In this document: piece by piece, positions 8,738-17,371 of the stretch
How positions within the stretch are numbered: position 1 is the first letter of the stretch
Layout: each line of letters starts with the position of its first letter
Assembly (NCBI RefSeq): GCF_900177345.1
Contig: NZ_FWZT01000004.1
Location: 330,868 to 394,867 of the forward strand
Length of the DNA stretch: 64,000 bases
DNA from: Pseudobacteriovorax antillogorgiicola
GTDB lineage: Bacteria; Bdellovibrionota_B; Oligoflexia; Oligoflexales; Oligoflexaceae
Direction: 5' to 3'
Notes under the pieces: generated by a model
What the model was told of the DNA's origin: nothing
What the model saw: the letters and a program-made list of their open reading frames with translations, nothing else
The model's database searches: none
Made by a program: the position numbers and the translations under genes

Positions 8738-9217
8738 CTAGCCCACGATAAATCGATGGTTGACCAGTTGATGAAGATCCTTCTTCTGAACACGATTGAG
8801 TAGATGGCTATCCTCTGCTTTGATCAGCTTTAAAATTTTGTCGAGGACTACCCGTCGACGAACCACTCCCACTAAATAACCTTGAGCATCCAGAACGGGT
8901 AAGAGACGGTATTTGGTGTCCATGAAAATCCTAGCTAGTTCGAAGATCTCTACATCTTCACCAACGCAGTAAGGGTGATTGCGCATGAGGTCTTTTACGG
9001 TCATGTTAGGTTGGTCGAAGTACACTTGATTGGAGCAAAAGTTAAGAAGGTCAGCCTCAGATAAAAAGCCTACAAGCTTCAATCGAGGTCCTTGATCCAC
9101 GACTACTGGAACACTAGACAAGCCTTTTTGAATTAGGTATTCACCAGCTTTCTCCACGTCTAGGTCAGGATTTATGTAGGTAATGTTTTTCGTCATGATC
9201 TCTTTAGATGTAAGCAT
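8738..9217 (-). CDS. CBS-domain pair protein
   Basis: 159 residues made almost entirely of two CBS motifs (about 1-62 and 70-130): ITYINPDLDVEKAGEYLIQK with SSVPVVVDQG, then HPYCVGEDVEIFELARIF with RLLPVLDAQGYLVGVV. A paired CBS (Bateman) module binds adenosyl nucleotides and acts as an energy sensor; stand-alone pairs regulate partner proteins. CCTCC on the plus strand at 9226-9230 (GGAGG on the coding strand) is the ribosome binding site. First gene of a two-gene operon with the zinc-ribbon gene. Confidence 0.85.
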   Translation of the reverse strand: MLTSKEIMTKNITYINPDLDVEKAGEYLIQKGLSSVPVVVDQGPRLKLVGFLSEADLLNFCSNQVYFDQPNMTVKDLMRNHPYCVGEDVEIFELARIFMDTKYRLLPVLDAQGYLVGVVRRRVVLDKILKLIKAEDSHLLNRVQKKDLHQLVNHRFIVG

Positions 9218-9660
9218 TCCCTTTCCTCCTTCGGGTTGGTCATAGTTCTTTCAGCAAGGTCTATTCCAATCCCTCAATCCCCTGAAAATACGTAAAAAAA
9301 TTAAATCTAGTGGCATATGGAGCCTAAGGCTGTGCCATTCCAGACAGCCCGTTGGGCAATAAGCCGCTGCTTTAAGTTCACTTGTCTTTTGCCAAATCTG
9401 ACTTTTACGGCAGTTTCTCAAAAGTTCGCAAATAGCGACTTAAGGCCTCTCATTTTTCTACATGGTTTTATTCGTTATTCCGAATATTTATCAGAAGAGT
9501 TCATGCTGCGAATTGTGGAGACTAAAAAATCATGGCTAAAGGCTGCTATCTAAGGCTACGAACTCACACCTTATTTATCCAATCATCAAGTCTCGCTCAC
9601 GTAGTACCCTGAGGCTAGTCGATAGGGCCAGCATGGCAAGAACTGGAAAGGTAATCAAAC
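9218..9660. other. Divergent intergenic region, no gene supported
   Basis: 443 bp between the divergent CBS and repeat-lipoprotein genes. A 78-codon plus-strand frame at 9317-9553 has no ribosome binding site and no recognisable protein pattern, so I do not call it. Both promoters should lie here. Confidence 0.5.
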
Positions 9661-12045
9661 ATGTTGCGTTTGACGGAAATGAATAAGTTTGTAGGCTTCA
9701 TATTAGTACTAGCGCTCAGCTCGTGTACTAAGTCCGGCGGTGGTGATAGTGCCGATGAAGTTGCGATAGTCGACGATCAGCCTAAATTAGTTATGGATGA
9801 AGCGGCAGCAGGGGATGAAGCCGGCGAAATCATTTCGACTGCAGAAAATCGTAACAACCTCGATGGAGAAGTTCTGATTCAGGATCAGACCTTAGCACTG
9901 ACCATCGGTCTCGACCCCAACGCAGAGGAACTTTCTAAGCAGCCGGAGAATGCCAAGGTTACTTACTACGACCTAGAAAGTCTGAACGGGGTTGAGCTAG
10001 GAGAGACAGAGACTGATTTGGATGGTGAGGCATCGATTACCCTCGATCTACCTAAGTACTATGTAATCCGTGTCGAGTACCAGGATTTTGGAACAGTGAA
10101 GGCTTTGGTCGCTCCAGAGATGATTGAAGGCTCTCAACAGGGCGATGAGATGGATATCCGTCTGAATCGCAAAACTACAATTACCACCGATATTTTTGAA
10201 GAGTTACTCAAGGATTCAGCGATGCTGGCGAAGGCTCATAGCCTTGAAATTCCCTATGACACTCTACAGAAAGCTGCCGATGGCTTGTACGGAAAGGTTA
10301 GCAAGACAATTGCCAAGAGCCAAAAAGGCGATTACTTTAGGAGCGAAGACTACCAACAAGTGCTGTCAAGTTACAGCCAGTTTTTAATAAAAAGTCTCTT
10401 TAGTTTGAATGACTATGATGAGAGTTTTGCCAACGACAGAATTCAGGAGGCTCTAGCTGAACTTTCAATGACTTCTCCAACTGTGGATTTGAGCTTCGAG
10501 CTGAAGGACGAAGAGCCAACTAGCTGTATTATTAAGCAAGAGGTTTGCGTTAAGAGACCCACGAGAGTTGGCGAGTTCCGCGATAATTATCAGGGCGCTG
10601 GCTCGGATTATGACCGATGTCTCCGGCGAGCCCACGAGTATCATCGTTGGTGTGGAAATAGTGCCGATGATGTCACCACCGCAGAATTCAAGCAGAACGG
10701 GGACACCCTTGTGACTATGAGCTCCGCCTCGCCCTTTTCTGGTTGCTTTATCAAGCAAGACCAATGTCAAAGAGATCCCAAGCGGGTAGGGCAGTTTATC
10801 GATAATCACAAGCAAGCATCCAGCGATGTGGATCGCTGTATGATGCGGGCCCACGATATGCATAAGTGGTGTAAGAACAGCTCTGACAGTATTACTTTAG
10901 CGTCCTTCTATCACAAAGGAGTCCTGCAAAAGCAAATCGATTCTCGGATGCCATACACTGGTTGCTTTATTCAACTCGATATCTGTCAGAAAAAGCCTGA
11001 AAGAGTTGGCTACTTCATCGATAATCATCAAAACGCCAGTACTGACGTGGACCGCTGTATGATGCGAGCCCACGATTTTCATCGGTGGTGTCGAAATGAT
11101 TTCGATGATCGGACGGTGGCATCCTTTTATGACAAGGGCAATCTTGTCCAGGAGTTGGATTCTCAGACTGCTTACACGGGTTGCTTTATTGAACAGGACA
11201 CTTGCTTTGCCCACCCCGAGAAAGAAGGTCTATTCATTGATAATCATAAGACAGCTCACACTGACCAGGATCAGTGTTTAGCGCGAGCCCACTTCTATCA
11301 TGCCTGGTGTAAGAATGGAGCAGATGGGGTCACGACATCGTCGTTCTATGACAAAGGGAAAATTTTAGCACAGAGTAGTTCTCAAGTACCTTATACCGGT
11401 TGCTTCATTCAGCAGGATACTTGTACCAAGCATCCAGAGCGAGTTGGACTATTCGTCGACAACTATCAGAATGCGAGTTCGGATCCAGATCGCTGTATGA
11501 TGCGAGCCCACGACTTCCATCGCTGGTGCAAGAATGATAAAGAATCGGTAACCATCGCTTCGTTTTTTGATAGGGGGACTCTGATCAAAAGAAACGATTC
11601 TGAAACGCCGTACACCGGCTGTTTCGTTAAGCTTGATGTTTGCCAAAAGAGACCAGAGCGAGAGGGTTTGATCTATGATAACCATCAAAATGCCTCTCAC
11701 GACCAGGATCGATGCTTGATGAGGGCCCATGACTATCACCGCTGGTGCGGTAACAAGACTGATCAGATCGTGAGTGCATCGTTCTATGAAAAAGGCAGCG
11801 TTCTAGCGACTATCAACTCAGATATCCCATACACGGGTTGCTTTATCCGGCAGGATCAATGTCAGCGTAATCCAGATCGTGTCGGTTTGTTCAGCGATAA
11901 CTATAAAAATTCGTCTTTCGATCAGACTCGATGTATGGAACGAGCATCTGACTTCCACAACTGGTGTCGAAATAGCGATGGTGAGGCAAGCGCAGCTGAG
12001 TTCTACCAGGCAGGTACTTTGATTCAAAAAACGGTGGTGAATTAA
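9661..12045 (+). CDS. Lipoprotein with seven tandem 73-residue Cys-rich repeats
   Basis: 794 residues. Signal peptide with lipobox ALSSC (Cys about 21) and an acidic linker. Residues about 55-170 resemble a carboxypeptidase-regulatory/transthyretin-like beta domain, and 170-285 are helical. From residue 289 to the end are seven copies of one unit. The first Cys of each unit is at residues 289, 362, 435, 508, 581, 654 and 727, an exact 73-residue period; the last copy has 68. Each unit has four conserved Cys, opens with (PYTG)CFI.QD.C, and has a core DRCMMRAHD.HRWC. His and Cys richness could mean disulfides, metal binding or a ligand lectin-like role. I do not recognise the family. An alternative start is ATG 9679, which gives a tighter signal peptide. 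Confidence 0.85.
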   Translation: MLRLTEMNKFVGFILVLALSSCTKSGGGDSADEVAIVDDQPKLVMDEAAAGDEAGEIISTAENRNNLDGEVLIQDQTLALTIGLDPNAEELSKQPENAKVTYYDLESLNGVELGETETDLDGEASITLDLPKYYVIRVEYQDFGTVKALVAPEMIEGSQQGDEMDIRLNRKTTITTDIFEELLKDSAMLAKAHSLEIPYDTLQKAADGLYGKVSKTIAKSQKGDYFRSEDYQQVLSSYSQFLIKSLFSLNDYDESFANDRIQEALAELSMTSPTVDLSFELKDEEPTSCIIKQEVCVKRPTRVGEFRDNYQGAGSDYDRCLRRAHEYHRWCGNSADDVTTAEFKQNGDTLVTMSSASPFSGCFIKQDQCQRDPKRVGQFIDNHKQASSDVDRCMMRAHDMHKWCKNSSDSITLASFYHKGVLQKQIDSRMPYTGCFIQLDICQKKPERVGYFIDNHQNASTDVDRCMMRAHDFHRWCRNDFDDRTVASFYDKGNLVQELDSQTAYTGCFIEQDTCFAHPEKEGLFIDNHKTAHTDQDQCLARAHFYHAWCKNGADGVTTSSFYDKGKILAQSSSQVPYTGCFIQQDTCTKHPERVGLFVDNYQNASSDPDRCMMRAHDFHRWCKNDKESVTIASFFDRGTLIKRNDSETPYTGCFVKLDVCQKRPEREGLIYDNHQNASHDQDRCLMRAHDYHRWCGNKTDQIVSASFYEKGSVLATINSDIPYTGCFIRQDQCQRNPDRVGLFSDNYKNSSFDQTRCMERASDFHNWCRNSDGEASAAEFYQAGTLIQKTVVN
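10525..12042 (+). repeat. Seven in-frame tandem repeats of 219 bp
   Basis: Repeat units start at 10525, 10744, 10963, 11182, 11401, 11620 and 11839. Six are exactly 219 bp and the last is 204 bp. The protein copies are strongly alike but the DNA copies have clearly diverged, so the array is old and kept by selection rather than a recent duplication. Confidence 0.9.
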
Positions 12046-12114
12046 GGCTTAATTATTCTAAACAGAAGACGTTGTTGAGACATAGTTTTAAGTAGTATAT
12101 TAATCTGGGTTCCT

Positions 12115-12492
12115 ATGATCAAGAAAGATCACTCAATGTACATGAACTTCAACGATGATGGTAGAGGTTTAGATATCGTCTCTATCGCCGAGATCGCAAA
12201 AATCAGGGGTATTTTCAAGCCAGAGGTTCACACTAGCGAAGATTCTATAGCTGACTTGATCTTCGAATCAGGTTTTACCACTACAGAAGCGGTTTCTGAA
12301 ATATCTGGCCGGGGTGTTGGAATGGACGCTGTGCGAAAATACTTGGAGAGTATCGATGGCTATATTAAAATCAAATTAGATCCAAATGATGATCGTACGG
12401 AAGAAGGATATCGGAAATTTCATTTTGAAACTATGATATCAATACCCTTCTTTATAGAAAATCGGCCCTTAACAATCGTGCAAGCTTCTTAG
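12115..12492 (+). pseudogene. Orphan C-terminal ATPase fragment of a CheA-like histidine kinase
   Basis: 125 codons. It holds the G1 box (DDGRGLD), an F-like region and the G2 box (SGRGVGMDAV) of a GHKL ATPase, then the start of the last strand. The N box with its Asn, the Hpt or His domain, and any sensor are missing, and nothing upstream is open in frame. The G2 region closely resembles the full kinase at 33977-36193 (SDISGRGVGMDAV), so it is probably a remnant of a paralogue. Without the N box it cannot bind ATP normally. It lies 69 bp behind the repeat lipoprotein and overlaps the convergent gene's stop. Confidence 0.75.
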
Positions 12493-12519
12493 TCTGCAAT
12501 TGCACACGGTTCAGAAGCT
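12483..12519. terminator. Hairpin across two convergent stop codons
   Basis: AGCTTCT (12483-12489) pairs with AGAAGCT (12513-12519), with a further palindrome TGCAATTGCA at 12495-12504 inside the loop. Both convergent stops (12490-12492 plus strand, 12489-12491 minus strand) lie in it. No T-run. Confidence 0.4.
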
Positions 12520-12935
12520 ACAACAAGGGTTTGACTAGAGCCTGGTAGCTTACTGATAGCCCGGCCGTCTTTACTCTTCACATTAACGATAATCCCGTAG
12601 GCATGATACTCGCCAATGATGTCTGTAAGGTCGAAAACCAGAGTCCCACTGGACTGATCGGGCAATACTCTTTGGCCCTCAGTGTAGACTAAAATATTCT
12701 CCCTCAGCTCCCTTGAGATCCCTCCAAAGCCACCGGCAGCTAAAAAGCGAATACCACACTGTTGGGAAAGCTCGCCAGGATAGTGAATGAAGATATCAAG
12801 GCTGGTTTCTTCACCATCGACGATCGCTGCACTATCGAGTCCACTGAGGTGTACCATCTTGGTATCACTAGCCTGGCTCGTAAGGCTGCTTAAACTAGCT
12901 AGGGCAATGAGAGATGAAGTAATAAGTTTTCGCAT
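12489..12935 (-). CDS. Small secreted protein, unknown function
   Basis: 148 residues with a clear signal peptide (about 22 residues, ending SLTSQA-S) and no lipobox. The mature part looks like an all-beta domain with two Cys (QQCGIRF and EPCAI) that may form a disulfide. No enzyme motif is visible. It is convergent with the kinase fragment, and its promoter must face the LysR-type regulator gene, which is transcribed divergently 100 bp away; control by that regulator is possible because LysR regulators often act on a divergent neighbour. Confidence 0.7.
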   Translation of the reverse strand: MRKLITSSLIALASLSSLTSQASDTKMVHLSGLDSAAIVDGEETSLDIFIHYPGELSQQCGIRFLAAGGFGGISRELRENILVYTEGQRVLPDQSSGTLVFDLTDIIGEYHAYGIIVNVKSKDGRAISKLPGSSQTLVVASEPCAIAD

Positions 12936-13038
12936 ATGAAGTCCTTTTCTTATGAGTTTTTTTCACTACTCTATTTCTAACTCATTTGGTTTATGCTATC
13001 TACCCTATGTTGTTGATATTTGATATAGGGTGGAACCT

Positions 13039-13869
13039 ATGAAAATGAGCTTTCAAGATCTAAGCAACTTTCTAGCGATTGCGGATAGCCCTAGCATCAG
13101 TCATGCAGCTAACCTACTCGGTGTTAGACAACCTAGCCTCTCCGAGTCTCTTAAAAAAATAGAGTCAGCTGCTGGGGTCGCTCTTTTTTACCGTTCTCGA
13201 ACTGGGATCAAGCTGACCCCAGCAGGGCGAGACTTTCGAGCTAGGGCTCGCACAGTGATGGACCAACTTGGGGAGTTGAGCCAAGTTTTCGCCGGTCAAA
13301 AGCCAATGGTTGGCCATAGCTTGATCATAGGTTGCCATCCATCTGTTGGGCAGTTTACTTTGCCTAAAGCTTTTCAGATTTTGGAACAGGAGCTACCTAA
13401 GCTTAAAATTGATCTGATTCATGGCTCCTCCCGTGATATTCAAACTAAAATTCAAAAGGGAGAGATCGATTGTGGTGTGGTGATCAATCCGGTGCCGGTG
13501 CCTGATCTGGTGATCGTGCCACTTTGTGAAGATGTTGTCAGCGTATGGTCTGTTGATGAGCCTTCAGAGCGTATCATTTGCGATCCTCAGCTCATTCAAA
13601 CTCAATCGATTCTTAGACAATGGCGGGACGCTCCGGAGCAGATAGTTCCGACAAACTCCCTCGAATTGATTGTTAAGCTCGTAAGCGCAGGTCTAGGCTA
13701 TGGTGTCATTCCACAAAAAGTTGTTGAGACTTGGGGGGCGGGCTTGCATCGGCATAGTGAATTGCCAGTGTATACGGATCGAGTTTGCTTGGTCCATCGC
13801 CCCGAGTTTGCTCGGCATCAGGTGGAACGGTTGGTAGCAGATGCGCTGAAATCAGCCTTGATGGGCTGA
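13039..13869 (+). CDS. LysR-family transcriptional regulator
   Basis: 276 residues from ATG 13039, chosen over a GTG at 13030 because AGGGTGG at 13027-13033 sits at the right distance. Residues 5-62 are the LysR winged helix-turn-helix (FLAIADSPSISHAANLLGV, QPSLSESLKKIE). A linker helix and the periplasmic-binding-like effector domain (about 90-270) follow, with GYGVIPQKVVE near the end. Family members bind a small molecule and act as tetramers. The divergent gene at 12489-12935 is the natural candidate target. Effector unknown. Confidence 0.9.
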   Translation: MKMSFQDLSNFLAIADSPSISHAANLLGVRQPSLSESLKKIESAAGVALFYRSRTGIKLTPAGRDFRARARTVMDQLGELSQVFAGQKPMVGHSLIIGCHPSVGQFTLPKAFQILEQELPKLKIDLIHGSSRDIQTKIQKGEIDCGVVINPVPVPDLVIVPLCEDVVSVWSVDEPSERIICDPQLIQTQSILRQWRDAPEQIVPTNSLELIVKLVSAGLGYGVIPQKVVETWGAGLHRHSELPVYTDRVCLVHRPEFARHQVERLVADALKSALMG

Positions 13870-13891
13870 AGACCCTTTTGCTAGAGGGTCT
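13870..13891 (+). terminator. Hairpin immediately after the LysR-type gene
   Basis: AGACCCT (13870-13876) pairs with AGGGTCT (13885-13891), starting one base after the stop codon. No T-run follows. Confidence 0.45.
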
Positions 13892-14096
13892 GGCGGCATA
13901 TGAAATATCGATAAATCTACTTCAGGTAAGAATTCCTATATAGCTCAATAATTCCTGGCGTTCCAAGTTCCACAACTCAATCCTCTGGGCAAATAAGTAC
14001 GTGATTATCCTTTCTTAGAAAGCTTGTTTTAAGTCGGGACCAAGGGAGTCCGAATTTCTCCTAGTTAGATAAAGAATCTCCTAGGAGCTTTGAATT

Positions 14097-15674
14097 ATGA
14101 CGAGCAAGACACTTGAGAATCTACTGATATCTTCAGCAATCTGCTGCGGAGGGCTACTCTTGGGGAGCTGTGGGGAGTCTGACAGCGATGATGAAGTAGC
14201 AGCAACCGATCCAAGTACGCCGGGCGTTGTGGTGAGTGACTCTGATACTGTTTCATTGAGCGGTAAATTGGCTATTGGATCCGGGCTTAGGCTTGCTGCT
14301 GATGGTTCTGGGCTCCTTGCGGTGAATATGTCCGGAGGCACACCGATCGGCGATCCAGCGGATATCGAGGTAGCTGCAGACGGTTCCTTTAGCTACTCTG
14401 CATCGAAGATTAACGACCAGGTCGATGAAATCAATGCAGAACTTGCCAAGGACGAATCCGAGTGGGACTGGGACACCTTAGCTGTGTTAGCGTCGGACTT
14501 GTTCGGTGAGAGTCTCACAGGTGAGGAGCTGCAAAGCTATGGGGCAGATGATGTTCGCACCTACATGGAGCAGTTTGCGAGCCAGCTTGAGACCCTGGGT
14601 ACCACAACCTTATTGATCGCCTACGATCCCTCAGATGACGTCACCGCCGAGGCGGAATCATTCAGGTTTATTGGTCTCCCAACATCGAGTGGTAAGAATC
14701 TAATTGCCCTAGCTAATCAGTCGATGGTGGGTAATCTAAGCTTGGGCGACATCTCCGATGGCGATGATGGGGAGAGTACAGCCGAGCTGGAAGCAGAGAC
14801 TGGATTCGATTTGAGCGAAAGTGTCATCGATACCCTGGCCGAATCAGGAAAGGCTCTTAAAGACTTCAAGAATCGCTATATGAATGATGATTGGAGTATA
14901 GAAACATTTTGGGCTTGGCGTGGTGAAAAAGCGGATGCCATCGATCAATACAACACTCCTTCGGAGCTAAGTTACAGCGGAGTCGGCTTCTATATTGGCT
15001 CACAAACTGACACCCCCTTCGTCTATGACGAGCTTTGTAGTACTAAACTTGGCTCTCTGGTATTTACACCCCCATCCTCGGTGCAAGTAAAGGCTGGGGA
15101 TGACTCCATTAGCACCTATACGACCTTTTCAAACGCCGACGCAACGCAGAGCACTCAAGGGGATAATCGAATTTGCAGCGGTGGAAGCTTCTATGGCCGC
15201 GAAGATGGAACCAATGACTTCATGATTAACTTTGGCACTGGTGGAGGAATTCAGGGTGATTTACCTTCAGGGCTATGGCGCATGACTTGGGACGGTACCG
15301 AGGTTGCCCGATTCGATGTCGCGCTCACAAAGCCGTTTGATAGTGATGGCAATCCCACCGTCTTCATCCCGAGTGCTAAGTTTGTGACAAGTAATAGTCA
15401 AATTAATTCAGTAACGATCAAGTTTTATATTTGGAATGGCACGGAGCTGAGCGAGTTGACCGATATCACGGCATTCCAAAGGCTGGTATCACAGGTTAAC
15501 GCTAGTATCACGAAAGAAGATACCAATGGCGAGGTCCGCGGTACAGCGACGTTTGCTGATGGGGCAACCGAGGCCACGTTAACTTTCGATGAGGCTGTAG
15601 CGACGAGCAACGCTGCTTACATGTCTGTGTCCTACACAATTGGTACTGCCAATTACCGAACTGAATATCGCTAA
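14097..15674 (+). CDS. Large putative lipoprotein, unknown function
   Basis: 525 residues. The signal peptide ends in the lipobox GLLLGSC (Cys25), followed by a Ser/Asp-rich linker. Residues about 50-100 look like a short Ig-like or carboxypeptidase-regulatory segment (SGKLAIGSGLRLAA...GSFSYSA), then a helical region, and from about 290 a beta-rich half with two or three Cys. No catalytic signature seen. AGGAG at 14082-14086 serves the ATG. Followed by a perfect 10-bp hairpin, so it is probably monocistronic. Confidence 0.75.
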   Translation: MTSKTLENLLISSAICCGGLLLGSCGESDSDDEVAATDPSTPGVVVSDSDTVSLSGKLAIGSGLRLAADGSGLLAVNMSGGTPIGDPADIEVAADGSFSYSASKINDQVDEINAELAKDESEWDWDTLAVLASDLFGESLTGEELQSYGADDVRTYMEQFASQLETLGTTTLLIAYDPSDDVTAEAESFRFIGLPTSSGKNLIALANQSMVGNLSLGDISDGDDGESTAELEAETGFDLSESVIDTLAESGKALKDFKNRYMNDDWSIETFWAWRGEKADAIDQYNTPSELSYSGVGFYIGSQTDTPFVYDELCSTKLGSLVFTPPSSVQVKAGDDSISTYTTFSNADATQSTQGDNRICSGGSFYGREDGTNDFMINFGTGGGIQGDLPSGLWRMTWDGTEVARFDVALTKPFDSDGNPTVFIPSAKFVTSNSQINSVTIKFYIWNGTELSELTDITAFQRLVSQVNASITKEDTNGEVRGTATFADGATEATLTFDEAVATSNAAYMSVSYTIGTANYRTEYR

Positions 15675-15676
15675 CA

Positions 15677-15705
15677 GATAGAGCCGTTTTGAAAGCGGCT
15701 CTATC
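15677..15705 (+). terminator. Strong hairpin after the lipoprotein gene
   Basis: GATAGAGCCG (15677-15686) pairs perfectly with CGGCTCTATC (15696-15705) over a 9-base loop, two bases after the stop. No T-run. Confidence 0.6.
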
Positions 15706-15803
15706 GCCAGAACGCTCTCAAATCCTAGATAACCTTGAGACTCCCCCAAAAATGAGCTAAGACTGAATGATTTGTCAAAAATATCATTTGTTGGAGTCTT
15801 ATT

Positions 15804-17330
15804 ATGATTAAGGTAGCGATTCTAGGCCTGCTCATCGCTGGTGGGGCTATCGCCGAGACTAAAAAGGATAGCTCAGAAAAGGAAAAGGAAATTCCCAAAC
15901 CCCTCTTGGCCAAGACGGAGCATGAGGGGCGGTTTGGCAAGGTGCGTATGAAGTATAGGGCTAAAGCAGGGGAAACCTACCTCTACGATCGGGAAGGAAA
16001 GCCCAAAGCCAGTATCTTTAGCACAGCCTACACTGCGCTAGATATTGACGATCCTGCCAAGAGGCCTGTGACATTTATTTTCAACGGTGGGCCAGGGTCC
16101 TCGTCTGTTTGGCTTCATATGGGGGTGATGGGGCCCATGGTTACTCGGGTTCCAAGTGACGGGGCTGGTGCTGGAGCTGCGCCCTACAAGGTGGAGTCTA
16201 ACCCTTGGAGCCTCTTAGTGGCATCAGATCTTGTGTTTATCGACCCTGTGGGAACTGGCTATAGCCGAGCCCTGGGTAAATATGAAGATAAGCAGTTTTG
16301 GGGAGTTCGGGAAGATGCAGAGGTCATTGGGGAGTTTATCCGTTCCTACATCAGTAGCGAGAAACGCTGGAATTCGCCGAAATACCTGGCTGGGGAAAGC
16401 TACGGCACAGTTCGTGCGGCGGCCTTAGTTAGGGAATTGCAGGAAGGGTGGGAGGGCATTGCTCTAAACGGCGTGATGCTGATCTCTGCGATTCTGGACT
16501 TTCAAGCAGGGCGATTCCAGAAGGGCAATGATACCCCTTTTGTTACGTTTCTGCCCACCTATGCAGCTACTGCTTGGTATCATAAGAAAGTTCCAGAACA
16601 TGATCGACCCCTGGAAGAATTCCTTGCCGATGTAAGGGACTTCGCCAGCACAGACTATGTGGTAGCTTTATTTAAGGGAAATAATTTGTCAGTAGCGGAT
16701 CGACAAAAAGTTTTAGATCAGCTCCATCGGTTTACTGGTTTAGACAAAGCCTATCTCGAACAAACCAACCTCAGAATTCACGCATTTCGCTTTATGAAAG
16801 AGTTGCTCAGAGATCAGGGTAAGACTATTGGGCGCTTTGATAGCCGCTACCTTGGGAAAGACTACGATGCAGCGGGGGAGTTTTTTGATTATGATGCTTC
16901 TGCCTATGGCATCACGGGTGCCTACGTTGCTAGTATCAATCATTACTTGGGACACACCCTACAACTAAAAACCGACCGCAAGTACCTGATCCTTAATGGC
17001 GAAGTGGGCAGTAGCTGGAACTGGGGCCAAGCCAAAGGTCAAAAAACTGCCACTGGGTACCTAAACTTAACTCCAACTCTGGCGACAGGAATGATTCAAA
17101 ACCCGGATTTCAGAATATTTGTGGCCAATGGCTATTATGATCTAGCAACTCCATTTCACTCGACAGAATATACATTGGCTCACCATGGCATCGACCCGAA
17201 GCGCGTGACAATGCAATACTATGAGGCCGGACACATGATGTACGTTCATCAACCTTCTTTGGAAGCGCTCGGCAGGGATTTAATGGAATTCGTTAGCTCT
17301 CACAAGAAAACAGGTAGAGTTGCTCACTGA
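15804..17330 (+). CDS. Secreted serine carboxypeptidase, peptidase family S10
   Basis: 508 residues. Signal peptide of about 18 residues ending GAIA-E, then a Lys/Glu-rich segment. The alpha/beta-hydrolase fold has the S10 hallmarks: oxyanion-hole FNGGPGSSSVW (about 92-102), nucleophile Ser in GESYGTVRAAA (about 198), Asp in NGYYDLATPF (about 447) and His in EAGHMMY (about 474). Length is normal for the family. S10 enzymes remove C-terminal residues at acidic pH and are frequent in bacteria that use external protein. SD TTGGAG lies at 15791-15796. It fits with the trypsin-like protease and hydrolases nearby as part of an exported degradative set, though these are not in an operon. Confidence 0.9.
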   Translation: MIKVAILGLLIAGGAIAETKKDSSEKEKEIPKPLLAKTEHEGRFGKVRMKYRAKAGETYLYDREGKPKASIFSTAYTALDIDDPAKRPVTFIFNGGPGSSSVWLHMGVMGPMVTRVPSDGAGAGAAPYKVESNPWSLLVASDLVFIDPVGTGYSRALGKYEDKQFWGVREDAEVIGEFIRSYISSEKRWNSPKYLAGESYGTVRAAALVRELQEGWEGIALNGVMLISAILDFQAGRFQKGNDTPFVTFLPTYAATAWYHKKVPEHDRPLEEFLADVRDFASTDYVVALFKGNNLSVADRQKVLDQLHRFTGLDKAYLEQTNLRIHAFRFMKELLRDQGKTIGRFDSRYLGKDYDAAGEFFDYDASAYGITGAYVASINHYLGHTLQLKTDRKYLILNGEVGSSWNWGQAKGQKTATGYLNLTPTLATGMIQNPDFRIFVANGYYDLATPFHSTEYTLAHHGIDPKRVTMQYYEAGHMMYVHQPSLEALGRDLMEFVSSHKKTGRVAH

Positions 17331-17340
17331 GGGCCAAACT

Positions 17341-17371
17341 GATATTGAGTTCTTTACAGGAACTCGATATC
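17341..17371. terminator. Hairpin shared by two convergent genes
   Basis: GATATTGAGTTC (17341-17352) pairs with GAACTCGATATC (17360-17371), 12 bp with one G-T pair and a 7-base loop. The loop contains the stop codon of the minus-strand PilZ gene, and the right arm encodes its last residues. Confidence 0.55.

Noticed and set aside
9317..9553. 78-codon plus-strand frame in the CBS/lipoprotein intergenic region
   Set aside because: No ribosome binding site, no signal, no family pattern, and lies where two promoters are expected.
10465..11739. Three minus-strand frames across the repeat array (10465-10863, 10897-11214, 11449-11739)
   Set aside because: They reappear in each unit simply because the plus-strand repeat is periodic; no start signals.
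10525..12042. CRISPR array, because of regular 219-bp spacing
   Set aside because: The units are in-frame protein repeats without identical direct repeats or spacers.
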